Part shown: piece after piece, positions 6,945-15,352 of the stretch
Layout of the letters: the number at the start of each line of letters is the position of its first letter
How positions within the stretch are numbered: position 1 is the first letter of the stretch
Source of the DNA: a virus
Virus record (IMG/VR): IMGVR_UViG_3300044701_003987
Coordinates: 1-24,089 of that record
Direction: 5' to 3' (one strand)
DNA: 24,089 nt
Program-made: the position numbers and the translations under genes
The notes under the pieces: model-generated
What the model was told of the DNA's origin: nothing
Seen by the model: the letters and a program-made list of their open reading frames with translations, nothing else
Database searches by the model: none

Positions 6945-7253
6945 ATGTCGAGTCCATTGATTGAGTCCGATGCGAAGCCTGTTCAACCCGGTCAGTCACG
7001 ATTGTGGCTGGTTCGCATGCCCGGGGGGCCCTTGCGTGCTGTGAAGAGCGTGAAGCAGAACCTGAATTCTGAGCAGGTGAAGGCGGCTTACAAGAAGTCC
7101 ATCAACTTCATCTCTACCGAGGCGGACATTGATCCGGAGCTGAAGTGGCCGGAGCTTCGCCCGATTGATCAGATGACACTGGAGCAGCGGTATCCGTTCC
7201 TGCTGGAGATTTCGGACGTAACCAAAAAGCCCCGAGGGCTCGTGGAGTGCTGA
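6945..7253 (+). CDS. hypothetical protein after capsid gene
   Basis: 102 residues from ATG 6945 with a weak AAAGAGA site upstream. It begins MSSPLIESDAKPVQPGQSRL, then LWLVRMPGGPLRAVKSV and a helix-forming segment (NSEQVKAAYKKSINFIST). No membrane segment or catalytic motif is visible. It lies in the connector region between capsid and adaptor genes and ends 1 nt before the next start. It may be a head-tail connector accessory protein, but no family was recognised. Confidence 0.6.
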   Translation: MSSPLIESDAKPVQPGQSRLWLVRMPGGPLRAVKSVKQNLNSEQVKAAYKKSINFISTEADIDPELKWPELRPIDQMTLEQRYPFLLEISDVTKKPRGLVEC

Positions 7254-7254
7254 G

Positions 7255-7569
7255 ATGTCGTCGTGCCTGTCGTGCGCTGAGTTAGAGGCGAAGATCTGCG
7301 AGCTGGCTGACGAGATGGCCAATGACCCGGGGTGCGCCGGGCACAAGGTCGTTGAGGCGGGTGTGTCGTTTGACTACACGAGCCAGTTGATGGCGAAGCG
7401 CGAGGCGTTGGCGACGTACCGGCAGTTGTGGCAGGACAAGCGGTGCGGAGAGGCGACTGAGGGTATTTACGAGTACGTTCATGTTGCCTGCACCAAACCT
7501 GTGGACTGTGTTGGGTCTGGTTGTCGGACGCGATCGACGCAGAGGAAACCTCGGAGGTACGTGCGGTGA
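7255..7569 (+). CDS. probable head-tail adaptor, gpW-like
   Basis: 104 residues from ATG 7255, with GGAG at 7244-7247. An N-terminal helix (ELEAKICELADEMAND) is followed by a beta hairpin-like VVEAGVSFDYTS and a second helix (SQLMAKREALATYRQLWQDK), which resembles the helix-hairpin-helix layout of lambda gpW adaptors that bind under the portal. It starts MSSCLSCAE (CxxC) and carries eight cysteines, which is unusual for gpW. The basic C-terminus (RSTQRKPRRYVR) overlaps the next gene's start. The gpW relation is from pattern and gene order only. Confidence 0.45.
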   Translation: MSSCLSCAELEAKICELADEMANDPGCAGHKVVEAGVSFDYTSQLMAKREALATYRQLWQDKRCGEATEGIYEYVHVACTKPVDCVGSGCRTRSTQRKPRRYVR

Positions 7570-8228
7570 GCGGATGCTGTCCGATTAGCTGTGCCTGCGA
7601 AGACTGGCTGACGACGTTCTGCGACTACATCGAAGTGAGCCATCGGTACTGCGGTACTGTGACGACGTTCGAGAAGGCTCGGGCGAAGTCTGTTCCGGTC
7701 GAGGCTGTTCGGGTGGACGCTGGGATCAATCCGGCCGACAGGATCTTTGAGTTTTCGTCGCTTGAGCATGAGTTTGAGTCCGGAATCGGGGCGGTGGTTC
7801 TGGACGAGAACGAGGTCGAGTGGGTGGTCTACAAGGTGGAGCGGATCCGGTCATTCTGCATCACACGGGTGTGGGGCCGCAACATCGAGTCATGCTTCGC
7901 CCTGCTGGGGCGGATCGAGGTTTACGAGGCGATCCCATGTGCCACGGACTGCGGGGACTCTGGGGTTACGATGCGTCACGTTGGGCGATTGAGGGGCAAC
8001 GTGCTGATGTCCGGAGGATCGCAGTCCTTCGACAACGACAGCGACCAGATGTCTGTTCGGTATTCTGCCGCTGTTGCGCGGTGGCCGTTCGGAAGTCACC
8101 CGAAGGCGAATCACCGGCTCAGGGTCGATGACGTCTACTACAGGGTTTCGAGTTTCACCGATGGTGGTCCGTTCGTTCCGTATTCTCTGACGCTGAGTAA
8201 AGTCGATGCAGGTGACTGTCAGATTTGA
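7566..8228 (+). CDS. probable head-closure or neck protein, Cys-rich
   Basis: 220 residues from GTG 7566, which overlaps the preceding stop (GTGA); GGAGG at 7553-7557 gives a strong site, preferred over the upstream TTG at 7521. The N-terminus is MSGCCPISCACEDW, and there are 11 cysteines in all. The body is beta-rich (AVVLDENEVEWVVYKVERI; VYYRVSSFTDGGPF). Head-closure (stopper) proteins occupy this place between adaptor and neck genes in siphoviruses but are usually nearer 110-130 residues. A two-domain or duplicated form is possible. Function is inferred from order. Confidence 0.45.
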   Translation: MSGCCPISCACEDWLTTFCDYIEVSHRYCGTVTTFEKARAKSVPVEAVRVDAGINPADRIFEFSSLEHEFESGIGAVVLDENEVEWVVYKVERIRSFCITRVWGRNIESCFALLGRIEVYEAIPCATDCGDSGVTMRHVGRLRGNVLMSGGSQSFDNDSDQMSVRYSAAVARWPFGSHPKANHRLRVDDVYYRVSSFTDGGPFVPYSLTLSKVDAGDCQI

Positions 8229-8706
8229 AGACTACAGCGATGCCGTAAAAGAGGCCGTCAACGAGATGGTGAACGACCTCTGTGTGGCGGCGGCTGAGTC
8301 GTTGGTTGAGCACTACATGGACAGACTGAGCAGGCAGGAGGCTCCGCCGCACAGTTTCCCAGACAGAACTCCATACGCCTACAACGGCTGGAAGCCTGGG
8401 GGGTACGGGCCGATAAACGAAAACACCACCGTCAACAACATTCCTCCGGAGTTTTCTGCTGTTCAGACCCAGTCTCTCTACACGTATTTGCGGGCAGAGT
8501 CGGGGAATATCGGGTTTCTGAGGCAGGGGCACGTAACGCGACGTGACCAGAACTATCTGCTGTACTACAGTATCCGGACGGACGGACAACGGCGAGAGTG
8601 GGTTGTGCGAGACTACAAAAGGTATTCATCGCAGTTGCGTTCACAGTTGCGATCACGAATGCGGGCGAATCGTGAGTCCCGGGGTGATTCTGGCGTTCCA
8701 TTCTGA
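8206..8706 (+). CDS. probable neck/minor tail protein, HK97 gp10-like
   Basis: 166 residues from ATG 8206, overlapping the previous gene by 23 nt; no strong ribosome site is visible, so coupling is likely. An N-terminal amphipathic helix (AVKEAVNEMVNDLCVAAAES) is followed by a loop-rich centre and a basic C-terminus (SSQLRSQLRSRMRANRESRG). This layout is reminiscent of HK97 gp10-type neck proteins, which join the connector to the tail. The match is by layout and gene order, not by conserved motif. Confidence 0.45.
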   Translation: MQVTVRFEDYSDAVKEAVNEMVNDLCVAAAESLVEHYMDRLSRQEAPPHSFPDRTPYAYNGWKPGGYGPINENTTVNNIPPEFSAVQTQSLYTYLRAESGNIGFLRQGHVTRRDQNYLLYYSIRTDGQRREWVVRDYKRYSSQLRSQLRSRMRANRESRGDSGVPF

Positions 8707-8716
8707 AAGAGCGAAA

Positions 8717-8854
8717 ATGCTGTTCAAGATCTACGGTGCGGGATCGGTGGTGAAGATCGAGGCGTGTTCCTCGGAGCAGGCAGAAGCAGAGTTCCTGCAG
8801 TGCAACCCCGGGGTTTCGATCGAAAAGATTCTGGCGAGACGCTGCGATGCCTGA
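8717..8854 (+). CDS. 45-residue hypothetical protein
   Basis: ATG 8717 lies 11 nt after the previous stop, with AAAGAG upstream. The protein reads MLFKIYGAGSVVKIEACSSE and then a helix (AEAEFLQCNPGVSIEKILA), ending CDA. The stop lies 8 nt inside the next gene. It looks like a small beta-beta-alpha unit. No family or function is recognised; it lies between neck and tail-terminator genes. Confidence 0.5.
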   Translation: MLFKIYGAGSVVKIEACSSEQAEAEFLQCNPGVSIEKILARRCDA

Positions 8855-9254
8855 GTGCTGCATAGACGATGCGTTTTTGTCGGCGATGAGAGGGCTGGAC
8901 TGCACATCGGTTCCCGCAGCAAGCCACTATTCGTTCATCCGGATCGGCGATGAGTGTTTACCGTACGTGGTGGTCACGACGTCGATTGTGGCGGGCCTGC
9001 GGACGACTGACGGGGCGGAAAAGGTCAATCAGGTGCGGATCTCTGCCTATTTTTCCGTGGACAAGCTGGCGGAGTGCAATAAATTCAAGGCTCTTGTTGA
9101 AAACTGGGTGTTTGGAAAAAACTGCATTGATCTGGCTGGTTGCGGGTGCTTTTGTGTCCGGTCGGTAGTTCCATCGCAGTTGACGATCAAAGGTGGCACC
9201 CTGCTGTTTTCTGTGACACTGACTGGAAAGTATTCTGCCGCAGTTGCGGTCTGA
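8847..9254 (+). CDS. probable tail terminator protein, Cys-rich
   Basis: 135 residues from ATG 8847, overlapping the previous gene by 8 nt. Features fit tail-terminator (gpU-like) proteins: helix at the N-terminus, central strands (CLPYVVVTTSIV), NQVRISAYFSVDKLAECNKF with the strand-helix pattern, then VENWVFGKNCIDL and a final strand pair (LLFSVTLTGKY). It directly precedes the major tail gene, as expected. The protein caps the tail tube and joins it to the head. It begins MPECCIDD and has nine cysteines (three in GCGCFC), atypical for the family. Assigned by order and secondary-structure pattern. Confidence 0.5.
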   Translation: MPECCIDDAFLSAMRGLDCTSVPAASHYSFIRIGDECLPYVVVTTSIVAGLRTTDGAEKVNQVRISAYFSVDKLAECNKFKALVENWVFGKNCIDLAGCGCFCVRSVVPSQLTIKGGTLLFSVTLTGKYSAAVAV

Positions 9255-9267
9255 TTGGAGAACTGAG

Positions 9268-9783
9268 ATGCCATTTGCTGCTGGTGAACTGTGCTGCTCT
9301 TCGAAGGCGTGCGTGTTGCTGAACGTGCTGGCTGCTCCCGGCGCGAGCAGCGGAACGTGGGACAAGATTCCTCACGTGACGAACATTTCTGTGCAGCAGG
9401 CGTCCAACAATCCAAAGCTGGTGACGTCCTCGACGAAGGGGAAGGAAACCAGCGCCTGCGGTACTGTCACTCAGACCGGAACTCTTGAGATGGCCTGCCA
9501 CAAGGGTGTTGGCCCTGGGGTGTTGGCAATCAATAACGTCTACCAGATTGCGTGGGCGGAAGACTGCGACAGCATTTGGGACAGCGAGACCTGTCAGTCG
9601 ACCAGTTTCACGAACAACTACTACCAGGCATTTATTCGGATTACTCAGGTTCCGGTCAACATGAACATCAGCGGCAATCAGGCCCAGTTGTTCACCTACC
9701 AGTTTGAGGTCGTGTCGTGGGTGGTTGGCCCTGACGACTACGCCCAGAATCCTGAAACGGATGCCATTTCCTTCGACTGCTGA
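9268..9783 (+). CDS. major tail tube protein
   Basis: 171 residues from ATG 9268, with GGAG at 9257-9260, preferred over the in-frame start at 9244. The tube protein polymerises in rings around the tape measure. Support is its position just before the tail chaperone pair and tape measure, suitable length, and a beta-rich sequence (DKIPHVTNISVQQASNNPKL; YYQAFIRITQVPVNMNIS; LFTYQFEVVSWVVG). It starts MPFAAGELCCSSKAC and has eight cysteines. The identification depends mainly on gene order, which is clear here. Confidence 0.75.
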   Translation: MPFAAGELCCSSKACVLLNVLAAPGASSGTWDKIPHVTNISVQQASNNPKLVTSSTKGKETSACGTVTQTGTLEMACHKGVGPGVLAINNVYQIAWAEDCDSIWDSETCQSTSFTNNYYQAFIRITQVPVNMNISGNQAQLFTYQFEVVSWVVGPDDYAQNPETDAISFDC

Positions 9784-9793
9784 AAGGTGAAAG

Positions 9794-10327
9794 ATGATCA
9801 AGGTTCAGATTGGCGGAACTGACCTTGTGATTGCTCCCAAACGGCTGCTCGACTACTGCGAGAAGATTGATTTCATAAAGTCTCGCAGAGAGCGGCCGTG
9901 GGATCTGTTGCAAAAGATTCCACGGAATTTGTCTGCGGCTGACTTCACGGCATTTGTGGAGGTGGCAATGCAGACCTGTTACAAGATGTCCTCTGCGGTT
10001 TCGATCCAGGAGGAAATGCAGTTCGACACGTCAGAGGAGGGGTTCTTTTACGACCTCTGGCGTGCGATTCGGCGTGGACAGCCGGAGAAGAGGTCGAAGC
10101 CGGTCAACAAGATCATGAACCCTTCTGCACAGGACACTGAGCCTTGGCGGAAGGGCATCATGGACGCCCGTTCTTTGTGGCAGTCGGCAACCGACGAAGA
10201 GCGATCGGCGATTAAGGCGGCGCTCTTCGCGTCCGATCAGCAGGCCGCATTAAAAAAATCCGATGGCCCGCCCGAGAGCGTGAGCAGCAGTCCGGGGGCA
10301 GCGGGCCAAACAGAACGGTCTCAATGA
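9794..10327 (+). CDS. tail assembly chaperone (G-type, zero frame)
   Basis: 177 residues from ATG 9794; AAAGGTGAAAG just upstream serves as ribosome site. In long-tailed phages, two chaperone forms (G and frameshifted GT) coat the tape measure and recruit tail tube protein. The protein begins with a beta hairpin (MIKVQIGGTDLVIAPKRLLD) and continues with helices (SAADFTAFVEVAMQTCYKM). An A AAA AAA slippery heptamer at 10252-10258 lies in the correct phase near the end, followed by a stable stem. The stop at 10325-10327 overlaps a -1 frame ATG at 10324. It lies between tube and tape-measure genes, exactly where G is expected. Confidence 0.85.
   Translation: MIKVQIGGTDLVIAPKRLLDYCEKIDFIKSRRERPWDLLQKIPRNLSAADFTAFVEVAMQTCYKMSSAVSIQEEMQFDTSEEGFFYDLWRAIRRGQPEKRSKPVNKIMNPSAQDTEPWRKGIMDARSLWQSATDEERSAIKAALFASDQQAALKKSDGPPESVSSSPGAAGQTERSQ
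10252..10308 (+). promoter_or_regulatory. -1 ribosomal frameshift signal in tail chaperone
   Basis: The zero frame reads TTA AAA AAA, giving the heptamer A AAA AAA at 10252-10258 in X XXY YYZ phase. After a 5-nt spacer (10259-10263), TGGCCCGC at 10264-10271 pairs perfectly with GCGGGCCA at 10301-10308, an 8-bp, mostly GC stem. Slippery site, short spacer and stable stem are the three elements of a programmed -1 frameshift. The -1 frame is then open to 10491. A slip yields 155 chaperone residues plus 77 new ones, 232 in total. Confidence 0.88.
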
Positions 10328-10491
10328 ACTTTGAGGATCCGTTTGAGGACGGCAGTCAGGAGTTGCCGGCCTGCCGGTACAGAATGTTGGCGATATCTGT
10401 ATGCCGCGCGACTCACCTGTCGTTAGAATCGGCTCTGCAATTGACGATTGTTGAGGCATACACGGCGATTGGTGGGGTTTGCTATGTCTAG
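10258..10491 (+). CDS. T-type extension of tail chaperone (-1 frame)
   Basis: The -1 frame runs from codon ATC at 10258 to TAG 10489-10491 and adds 77 residues to the first 155 of the chaperone. The extension begins IRWPARERQQ and includes MNFEDPFEDGSQELPACRYR and a helical end (LSLESALQLTIVEAYTAIGG). An ATG at 10324 overlaps the zero-frame stop (ATGA), so a separate 55-residue T product by coupling is also possible. The last bases overlap the tape-measure start at 10484. In known phages the GT fusion binds the tape measure and is made at a low, fixed ratio to G. Confidence 0.8.
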   Translation: MRWPAREREQQSGGSGPNRTVSMNFEDPFEDGSQELPACRYRMLAISVCRATHLSLESALQLTIVEAYTAIGGVCYV

Positions 10492-13123
10492 CGGCGGCGC
10501 AGATGATACGCTTTTGGATGTGTTCGTGGCGATTCGCCCGGACGAAGAGTTGCTCAAAGCGTTCAATCAGACGATCAACGACACTGTAAGGGACACGCGA
10601 ACAGCATTTAGCTCGCTTCAGGCTCAGTCGGACATCACTGCGGCTAAGATGAAGCAGATGCAATCCTTGGTCGGACAAAGACCCCCTGCTCCGCCTCCGG
10701 CGCCTGCCGTTGAGGCTGGCGAAACGGCACAGAACGACAGGTACAAGGAACTGCGATCCAGAATCCGCGAGGCTACGGATGAACTGCAGATTCTTCAGCA
10801 GACGCTGAGGTTCACTCAGGCCGACCTGAAGGAACTTGGTCAGTCGGATCTCGCAGCACCATTCCAGTCGGCGGTCAGGACTGCGTCTGCTCTGTCTCTT
10901 GAGTTGCGGCAGATCAGGCCGGCATCGGCGATGGACGAGCAGCAGTTTGATCAGGCCGAGGATTCGATCAATTCTGTCATCAGCCGGATAGAGGACCTTC
11001 GCCGCACCGTAGCAGAGGCGAGGGCTGGCTCACAGATTCAGCTCACAGTGAATCTCGATACCGAAAAGGCAATTGCCGACATCCAATCTAGAATTGCTGA
11101 GACGGAAGACCAGATCAAAAACGAGAGAATCAAAATCAGTTCGAGTTTGCCACGAATTGTCGGATCTGCGTCTGCAGAAGACCGAGAAAAAATCTACGAA
11201 CTCAGGGCAGAAATTGAAAGGGCACAAGTCGTTGCCGACAGGTTTCGCGCGAACCTTGATGGTACGCCGGCCTCCCTTGAGAGGTTTGAAGGAGCATTGA
11301 ATGGTGTCAGGAACGCTAATAAGGCGCTCAACGCTGAACTGGGATCCATCGCAGATGACAGAGGCAAGTCCTTCAACAATCTGGCCAACAGCGCCTACCA
11401 ACTTGGGCAAGCATTTGAAGACGCTGCGATTGGGTTTCAGCTCAATGGGATCTCCGGGGCTATTCGTGGGGCGAGCAACAACATTTCGTTTTTGCTGAAC
11501 GACTTGTCTCGTGTGCCTGTTGTTCAACAGAGGATTGCTGAGCTTTTTGGAACAACCAATAAAAGGGTAGCTGATACGTTGCCGCTGGTGACTGGGATTG
11601 GGGCCGCATTGGCCATCTCGGTTATTCCAGTGACTATTGAGTGGCTGGAATCATTGAACGACATTAAAGCCGAGTTCGAGGATATCTCGGAGATCATTGC
11701 TCGGTCATCAAAGGACATTGACCTGACCATTGAGCTTCAGAACACGAGAACTCAGTTGGAGGAGGCGGTTTTTGGTGCCGAAGAATTCCGGGACTCGCTG
11801 AAGGCCGCGCTCGACTATTCCAGACAGATCGACGATTCGACGGCGAACCTTTCACAAAAGCTGCAGGCAGTGAATACAGATGCTGTCAGCCAGGGGATTG
11901 AGAAGACACTGGAGTCGTTCCAGAAAGCCGTAGAATCAATCCCGGAACAGTCTGGCAACATGCTGCGAACGATGCAATTTATGACCAATCAAAATGCGAT
12001 TGCCATGAATGTCACTGGGCAGCAATTTAGCGTTTTCACAGAACAGCAGGTCAATTACGTCAAAGAGCGGACTCTGGAGTTGATGAACCAGGAAGAGTCG
12101 CTCCGAAATCAGATATCTTCGATTCGGGAGATTGATGGTCTCATTAAAAAGACGGCCTCGGGACAGGCCGTCACTACGGAAGAGTTGTCGAGGGCAAAAG
12201 ATCTGCTTCGACAGATCGGAGACTTTGCAAAGCAGCTTGCGGACCCGTCATCCTCGCCGTACGCGGCGCTGGATGTTGAGGAAGGCTTCATTGAAAAACT
12301 ACGGACCAATCTGAGGTCCGTGACGTCTGAGTTTGAGGGATTCTCGAAGGCATCGGACGAAATTTCCGTGAAGCAGAAGGCTCTTCAGGATTCTTTGCAG
12401 GAAACGGTTCGGAAGTTCAGTTTGCTTCAAGGGATTGACGCGACGGGAATCAAAATCAAAGAGCTTGAGGGGCTGGTGACGCCAGAGGCATCTGGGCTGA
12501 TTGACATCGCGAAGCAGTCTCAGAAAGTGATTGAACAGTTCATCGAACTCGAAGAGCGGCTGAAGGGGCAGGGTGCGTCTCAAGCGTTGATTGATCAGGT
12601 TACTCAGTTGGGAAAGAGAGCATCCGAAGATCAGTCGAGACTGGGGCTTTTGGAACGACAGAAAGACCTGCAGCAGCAGATCTATGAGATCTATCAGGGC
12701 GTGACAAAAGAGATTGAAACGCAGACCAGAGACCTGAGATCTCAGGCGACGACCATTGAGGATCTGTCGAAGACTTTGCAGCAGAATGTCTTGAGTCAGT
12801 ATCAGAAGGAGCAGAGTCGCGACCAGGAGGACCGCGCGTTAGAGTTACTGCGTCTTGGCGAACGGCTGAGTCAGGTGAATGCAGGACTGCAGGTTGGCGG
12901 GAATCCTTCGTTGCTTCAAAGCATTGCAAACAGAACTCCAATTGAGTCTCAGTTGGGCGCATTCACTGGGATCGGCGGTGTCGTCGATCAGGCAGTTGAG
13001 TTGGCAAAAATCGCAGCGCTGCTCCAGAAGACTGTTGACCAACTCGGTGGACTAAAGTCCGTTCAGGGTGAAACAAGAGACGCAATCAAACAGCAGGACA
13101 CGAAATCGAGGGCTGGACAATGA
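10484..13123 (+). CDS. tail tape measure protein
   Basis: 879 residues from ATG 10484, which follows GGTGGGG at 10471-10477; an in-frame TTG at 10448 would lie deep in the chaperone extension. This protein sets tail length and occupies the tube lumen. The sequence is mostly long coiled coil rich in Gln, Glu, Arg, Ser and Leu, with one hydrophobic stretch at about residues 365-390 (TLPLVTGIGAALAISVIPVT) typical of tape measures and thought to insert in the host membrane at DNA delivery. By the usual figure of about 1.5 angstrom per residue the tail would be near 130 nm. No lysozyme or peptidase domain is apparent. Confidence 0.92.
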   Translation: MSSGGADDTLLDVFVAIRPDEELLKAFNQTINDTVRDTRTAFSSLQAQSDITAAKMKQMQSLVGQRPPAPPPAPAVEAGETAQNDRYKELRSRIREATDELQILQQTLRFTQADLKELGQSDLAAPFQSAVRTASALSLELRQIRPASAMDEQQFDQAEDSINSVISRIEDLRRTVAEARAGSQIQLTVNLDTEKAIADIQSRIAETEDQIKNERIKISSSLPRIVGSASAEDREKIYELRAEIERAQVVADRFRANLDGTPASLERFEGALNGVRNANKALNAELGSIADDRGKSFNNLANSAYQLGQAFEDAAIGFQLNGISGAIRGASNNISFLLNDLSRVPVVQQRIAELFGTTNKRVADTLPLVTGIGAALAISVIPVTIEWLESLNDIKAEFEDISEIIARSSKDIDLTIELQNTRTQLEEAVFGAEEFRDSLKAALDYSRQIDDSTANLSQKLQAVNTDAVSQGIEKTLESFQKAVESIPEQSGNMLRTMQFMTNQNAIAMNVTGQQFSVFTEQQVNYVKERTLELMNQEESLRNQISSIREIDGLIKKTASGQAVTTEELSRAKDLLRQIGDFAKQLADPSSSPYAALDVEEGFIEKLRTNLRSVTSEFEGFSKASDEISVKQKALQDSLQETVRKFSLLQGIDATGIKIKELEGLVTPEASGLIDIAKQSQKVIEQFIELEERLKGQGASQALIDQVTQLGKRASEDQSRLGLLERQKDLQQQIYEIYQGVTKEIETQTRDLRSQATTIEDLSKTLQQNVLSQYQKEQSRDQEDRALELLRLGERLSQVNAGLQVGGNPSLLQSIANRTPIESQLGAFTGIGGVVDQAVELAKIAALLQKTVDQLGGLKSVQGETRDAIKQQDTKSRAGQ

Positions 13124-14268
13124 CGCGGATGTGTTCATCGTACACGTTTGATGTGGATGCCATGCCATCACCTCAGCTTCCGCAATACAGTGGCGGACGA
13201 GTGACGGCGAGCCGGGTGTTCCGTGTGCCATGCCAGTACGCGGAGGAGTTCGCGTTGCGGCAGATTGGAAAGTATCACGGCAACGGCCTATTTACGCTGC
13301 CACAACTGCCGGCAAAGTACCCAACGGACCTGTACGCGGAAACGGCGCCTCCGTATCGGCAGTTGAATCTGGTGGCGACGTCGTTCTCGATCAGCCAGAT
13401 CTCAACTGGGAACTTCAACTCGCACTACATGACTCCCGAGCAGGGCGACCGACTGGTTTCTTGCATCAAGGATCCGGAGTCTCCGCTGCAGATGGAGAAG
13501 GGATACAACTTTTCCTTCGTTTATGACGACGAGCAAATGGACCCTCCAACGATTGAGGAAAGTCCATCATGCGAGTGCATTGCAGCGGTGCAGATTAACT
13601 ACGAGGAGCCGCCATGGCACTGCACTGGGCCGACATCTGAAACGGACGAGATGTCAGTTTCAATCATGCCTGAAACGGCACTGTCTGTGGACAAGAGTGC
13701 GGGCTATGAAATGTACACTCTTCCAAACAGGACGCTGCAGTGGAAGAACATCACGAGCGGCGACAGAGCACTGAAGGGAGACTCCTACGCAACGATCATC
13801 ATCCCGAAGCGGGACATCGTAGTGGATTGGCACAATGTGCCTGTGTCGAAGCTCTGTCAGATTGAAAAGCGGCTGACTGATCTTCGGGGAACTGTGAATG
13901 ATCAGGATTTGCTGATTCTTTCTGAGTGCTTGAGTGTGTCGACAGAGGAAGAGACCTCCGCTGCCGTCAACGATGACTGCATGTTCCAGAGAGACACACT
14001 TCTGTTTATCGACTGGAGTGAGGAGAAGCAGTTCAGGACAACTGCATTTCGAAAGATGAACACAACAACGCTTCGCCTGCAGTTCAAGCAGAAGCGAGTC
14101 TTCACTGGTGGAGATCCAGAGTATGTGGGCTGGAACCATCTATTTTGTGACAGGTTCACCGATAGCCTGAATTTCCCTGCGTGGCAGGAGGTTGAGGTAA
14201 AGCTCGGCACAGGAACCCAGCCGCTTTACGTTCGCAAGGATTTCGGCACCATTTTTTCGGACACGTGA
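13120..14268 (+). CDS. probable distal tail or tail-tip protein
   Basis: 382 residues from ATG 13120, overlapping the tape-measure stop (ATGA); GAGGG lies just upstream. It is the first gene after the tape measure, the place of distal tail proteins in siphoviruses. The protein is beta-rich with aromatic and Pro segments (YRQLNLVATSFSISQIST; ATIIIPKRDIVVDWHNVPVS; FRKMNTTTLRLQFKQKRVF). A repeated Cys pattern occurs (PSCECIAAVQ; CLSVSTEEE). I recognise no family. Tail-tip or hub function is inferred from position. Confidence 0.55.
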   Translation: MTRMCSSYTFDVDAMPSPQLPQYSGGRVTASRVFRVPCQYAEEFALRQIGKYHGNGLFTLPQLPAKYPTDLYAETAPPYRQLNLVATSFSISQISTGNFNSHYMTPEQGDRLVSCIKDPESPLQMEKGYNFSFVYDDEQMDPPTIEESPSCECIAAVQINYEEPPWHCTGPTSETDEMSVSIMPETALSVDKSAGYEMYTLPNRTLQWKNITSGDRALKGDSYATIIIPKRDIVVDWHNVPVSKLCQIEKRLTDLRGTVNDQDLLILSECLSVSTEEETSAAVNDDCMFQRDTLLFIDWSEEKQFRTTAFRKMNTTTLRLQFKQKRVFTGGDPEYVGWNHLFCDRFTDSLNFPAWQEVEVKLGTGTQPLYVRKDFGTIFSDT

Positions 14269-14269
14269 A

Positions 14270-15343
14270 ATGAAACCACAAAAATGGACCGCTGGTGATG
14301 CAATCACTGCCAGCAAATTGAATAGCCTGACTGGTGAATCGCTTCGCAGCAGAAACGCTGAGGCAGTTGGTCCCGGCAGTTCTATGGCGGGTGACAATTT
14401 TGGATCTTCATCTGCTCACCACCAGAAGCCACAGGCTCAGTTGTGCGTTGCCTATGAGGATTTCAAGGAAAACATTTACACCGACAACTACGCTGCCTTG
14501 GATAAAATCCCATCCGGAAAGTGTCGTCTGGTGCGGTTCAACAGCGCAACGGGGGACTATGAAGAAGAGTCAGTATTTGAGCCGTTCAGGGTGTGGGATC
14601 CCATTGCCAAACTGACATCTGAGAAGAACAAAGTAAAAGGCGACTTCTTTTACGCGGCATTCAACAAAGACAACCAGCGGCTTGAGGTGCTGTCTGCAGG
14701 CGTTGGAGTGAAGATTCGTCACGGACTTGTTGTGCAGTGTCTTGGTTTCGGGTGGTATCTGATCGAATTGATGGACTCTTTGGGTTTGTCGCCACCTGCC
14801 GAGCAGGGGTCTGGGAGCAGTTCCAGTAGCGGTTCTGATCCGCCGAACCCCTGTTCAATCTGCGATACTGCCAATCTGTTTCCCGGATGCGCAGAAGATG
14901 AATTCTTGCTGCAGTGTGGTGAGAGTGGCGTGTTCGACCCAATTCGCCCGAGGAGAGGGGCCGACACGCCGTGCGTGGAGGGACTCACCGGCAACGGAAC
15001 TTTTATCACGGCTTATGACAAGCGAGTCGTTCCGCTGAAGGACAAAGGGCAGGTCACTGTGTTGTTCACAGGAGACAGACAGCTACCGGAAGGCAGTGAA
15101 AGCCAGTCAGTGGAGCCAGAGGAAGTCTGGACTGTTCTGACGGGTGAGTATCAGCTTGTGAAAATCCCAATTGAGAAGTGGGAATGCTGCGACGGCGAAA
15201 ACGTGAAGCGAATCATGTGCAAGACCGTCATTGTGGAAGGCGAAGAGTGCATTGGTCCTGTGGACTCCTGTGACCAGAGCAGCAGTGGTCCTTTGGGCGG
15301 TAGTGGTACTGGTGGTGGCGGTGTTGAACCGGGTGGACTGTAG
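14270..15343 (+). CDS. probable tail fibre/tip protein
   Basis: 357 residues from ATG 14270, 1 nt after the previous stop. It starts MKPQKWTAGDAITASKLNSL, which matches the W-x-aGD-x-ITA-x-x-LN motif at the N-terminus of many phage tail fibre and receptor-binding proteins. The body is beta-rich, with a Ser/Gly linker (GSGSSSSSGSDPPNP) at about residues 183-197 followed by a Cys-containing domain (CSICDTANLFPGC), and a Gly-rich end. Likely role: host-surface contact. The same type of linker and Cys-rich segment recurs in the next gene. Confidence 0.6.
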   Translation: MKPQKWTAGDAITASKLNSLTGESLRSRNAEAVGPGSSMAGDNFGSSSAHHQKPQAQLCVAYEDFKENIYTDNYAALDKIPSGKCRLVRFNSATGDYEEESVFEPFRVWDPIAKLTSEKNKVKGDFFYAAFNKDNQRLEVLSAGVGVKIRHGLVVQCLGFGWYLIELMDSLGLSPPAEQGSGSSSSSGSDPPNPCSICDTANLFPGCAEDEFLLQCGESGVFDPIRPRRGADTPCVEGLTGNGTFITAYDKRVVPLKDKGQVTVLFTGDRQLPEGSESQSVEPEEVWTVLTGEYQLVKIPIEKWECCDGENVKRIMCKTVIVEGEECIGPVDSCDQSSSGPLGGSGTGGGGVEPGGL

Positions 15344-15352
15344 GAGAAAGCA

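Noticed and set aside
9187-9801. 204-codon minus-strand frame opposite the major tail gene
   Set aside because: Antisense to a clearly placed tail gene, no motif, no start signal.
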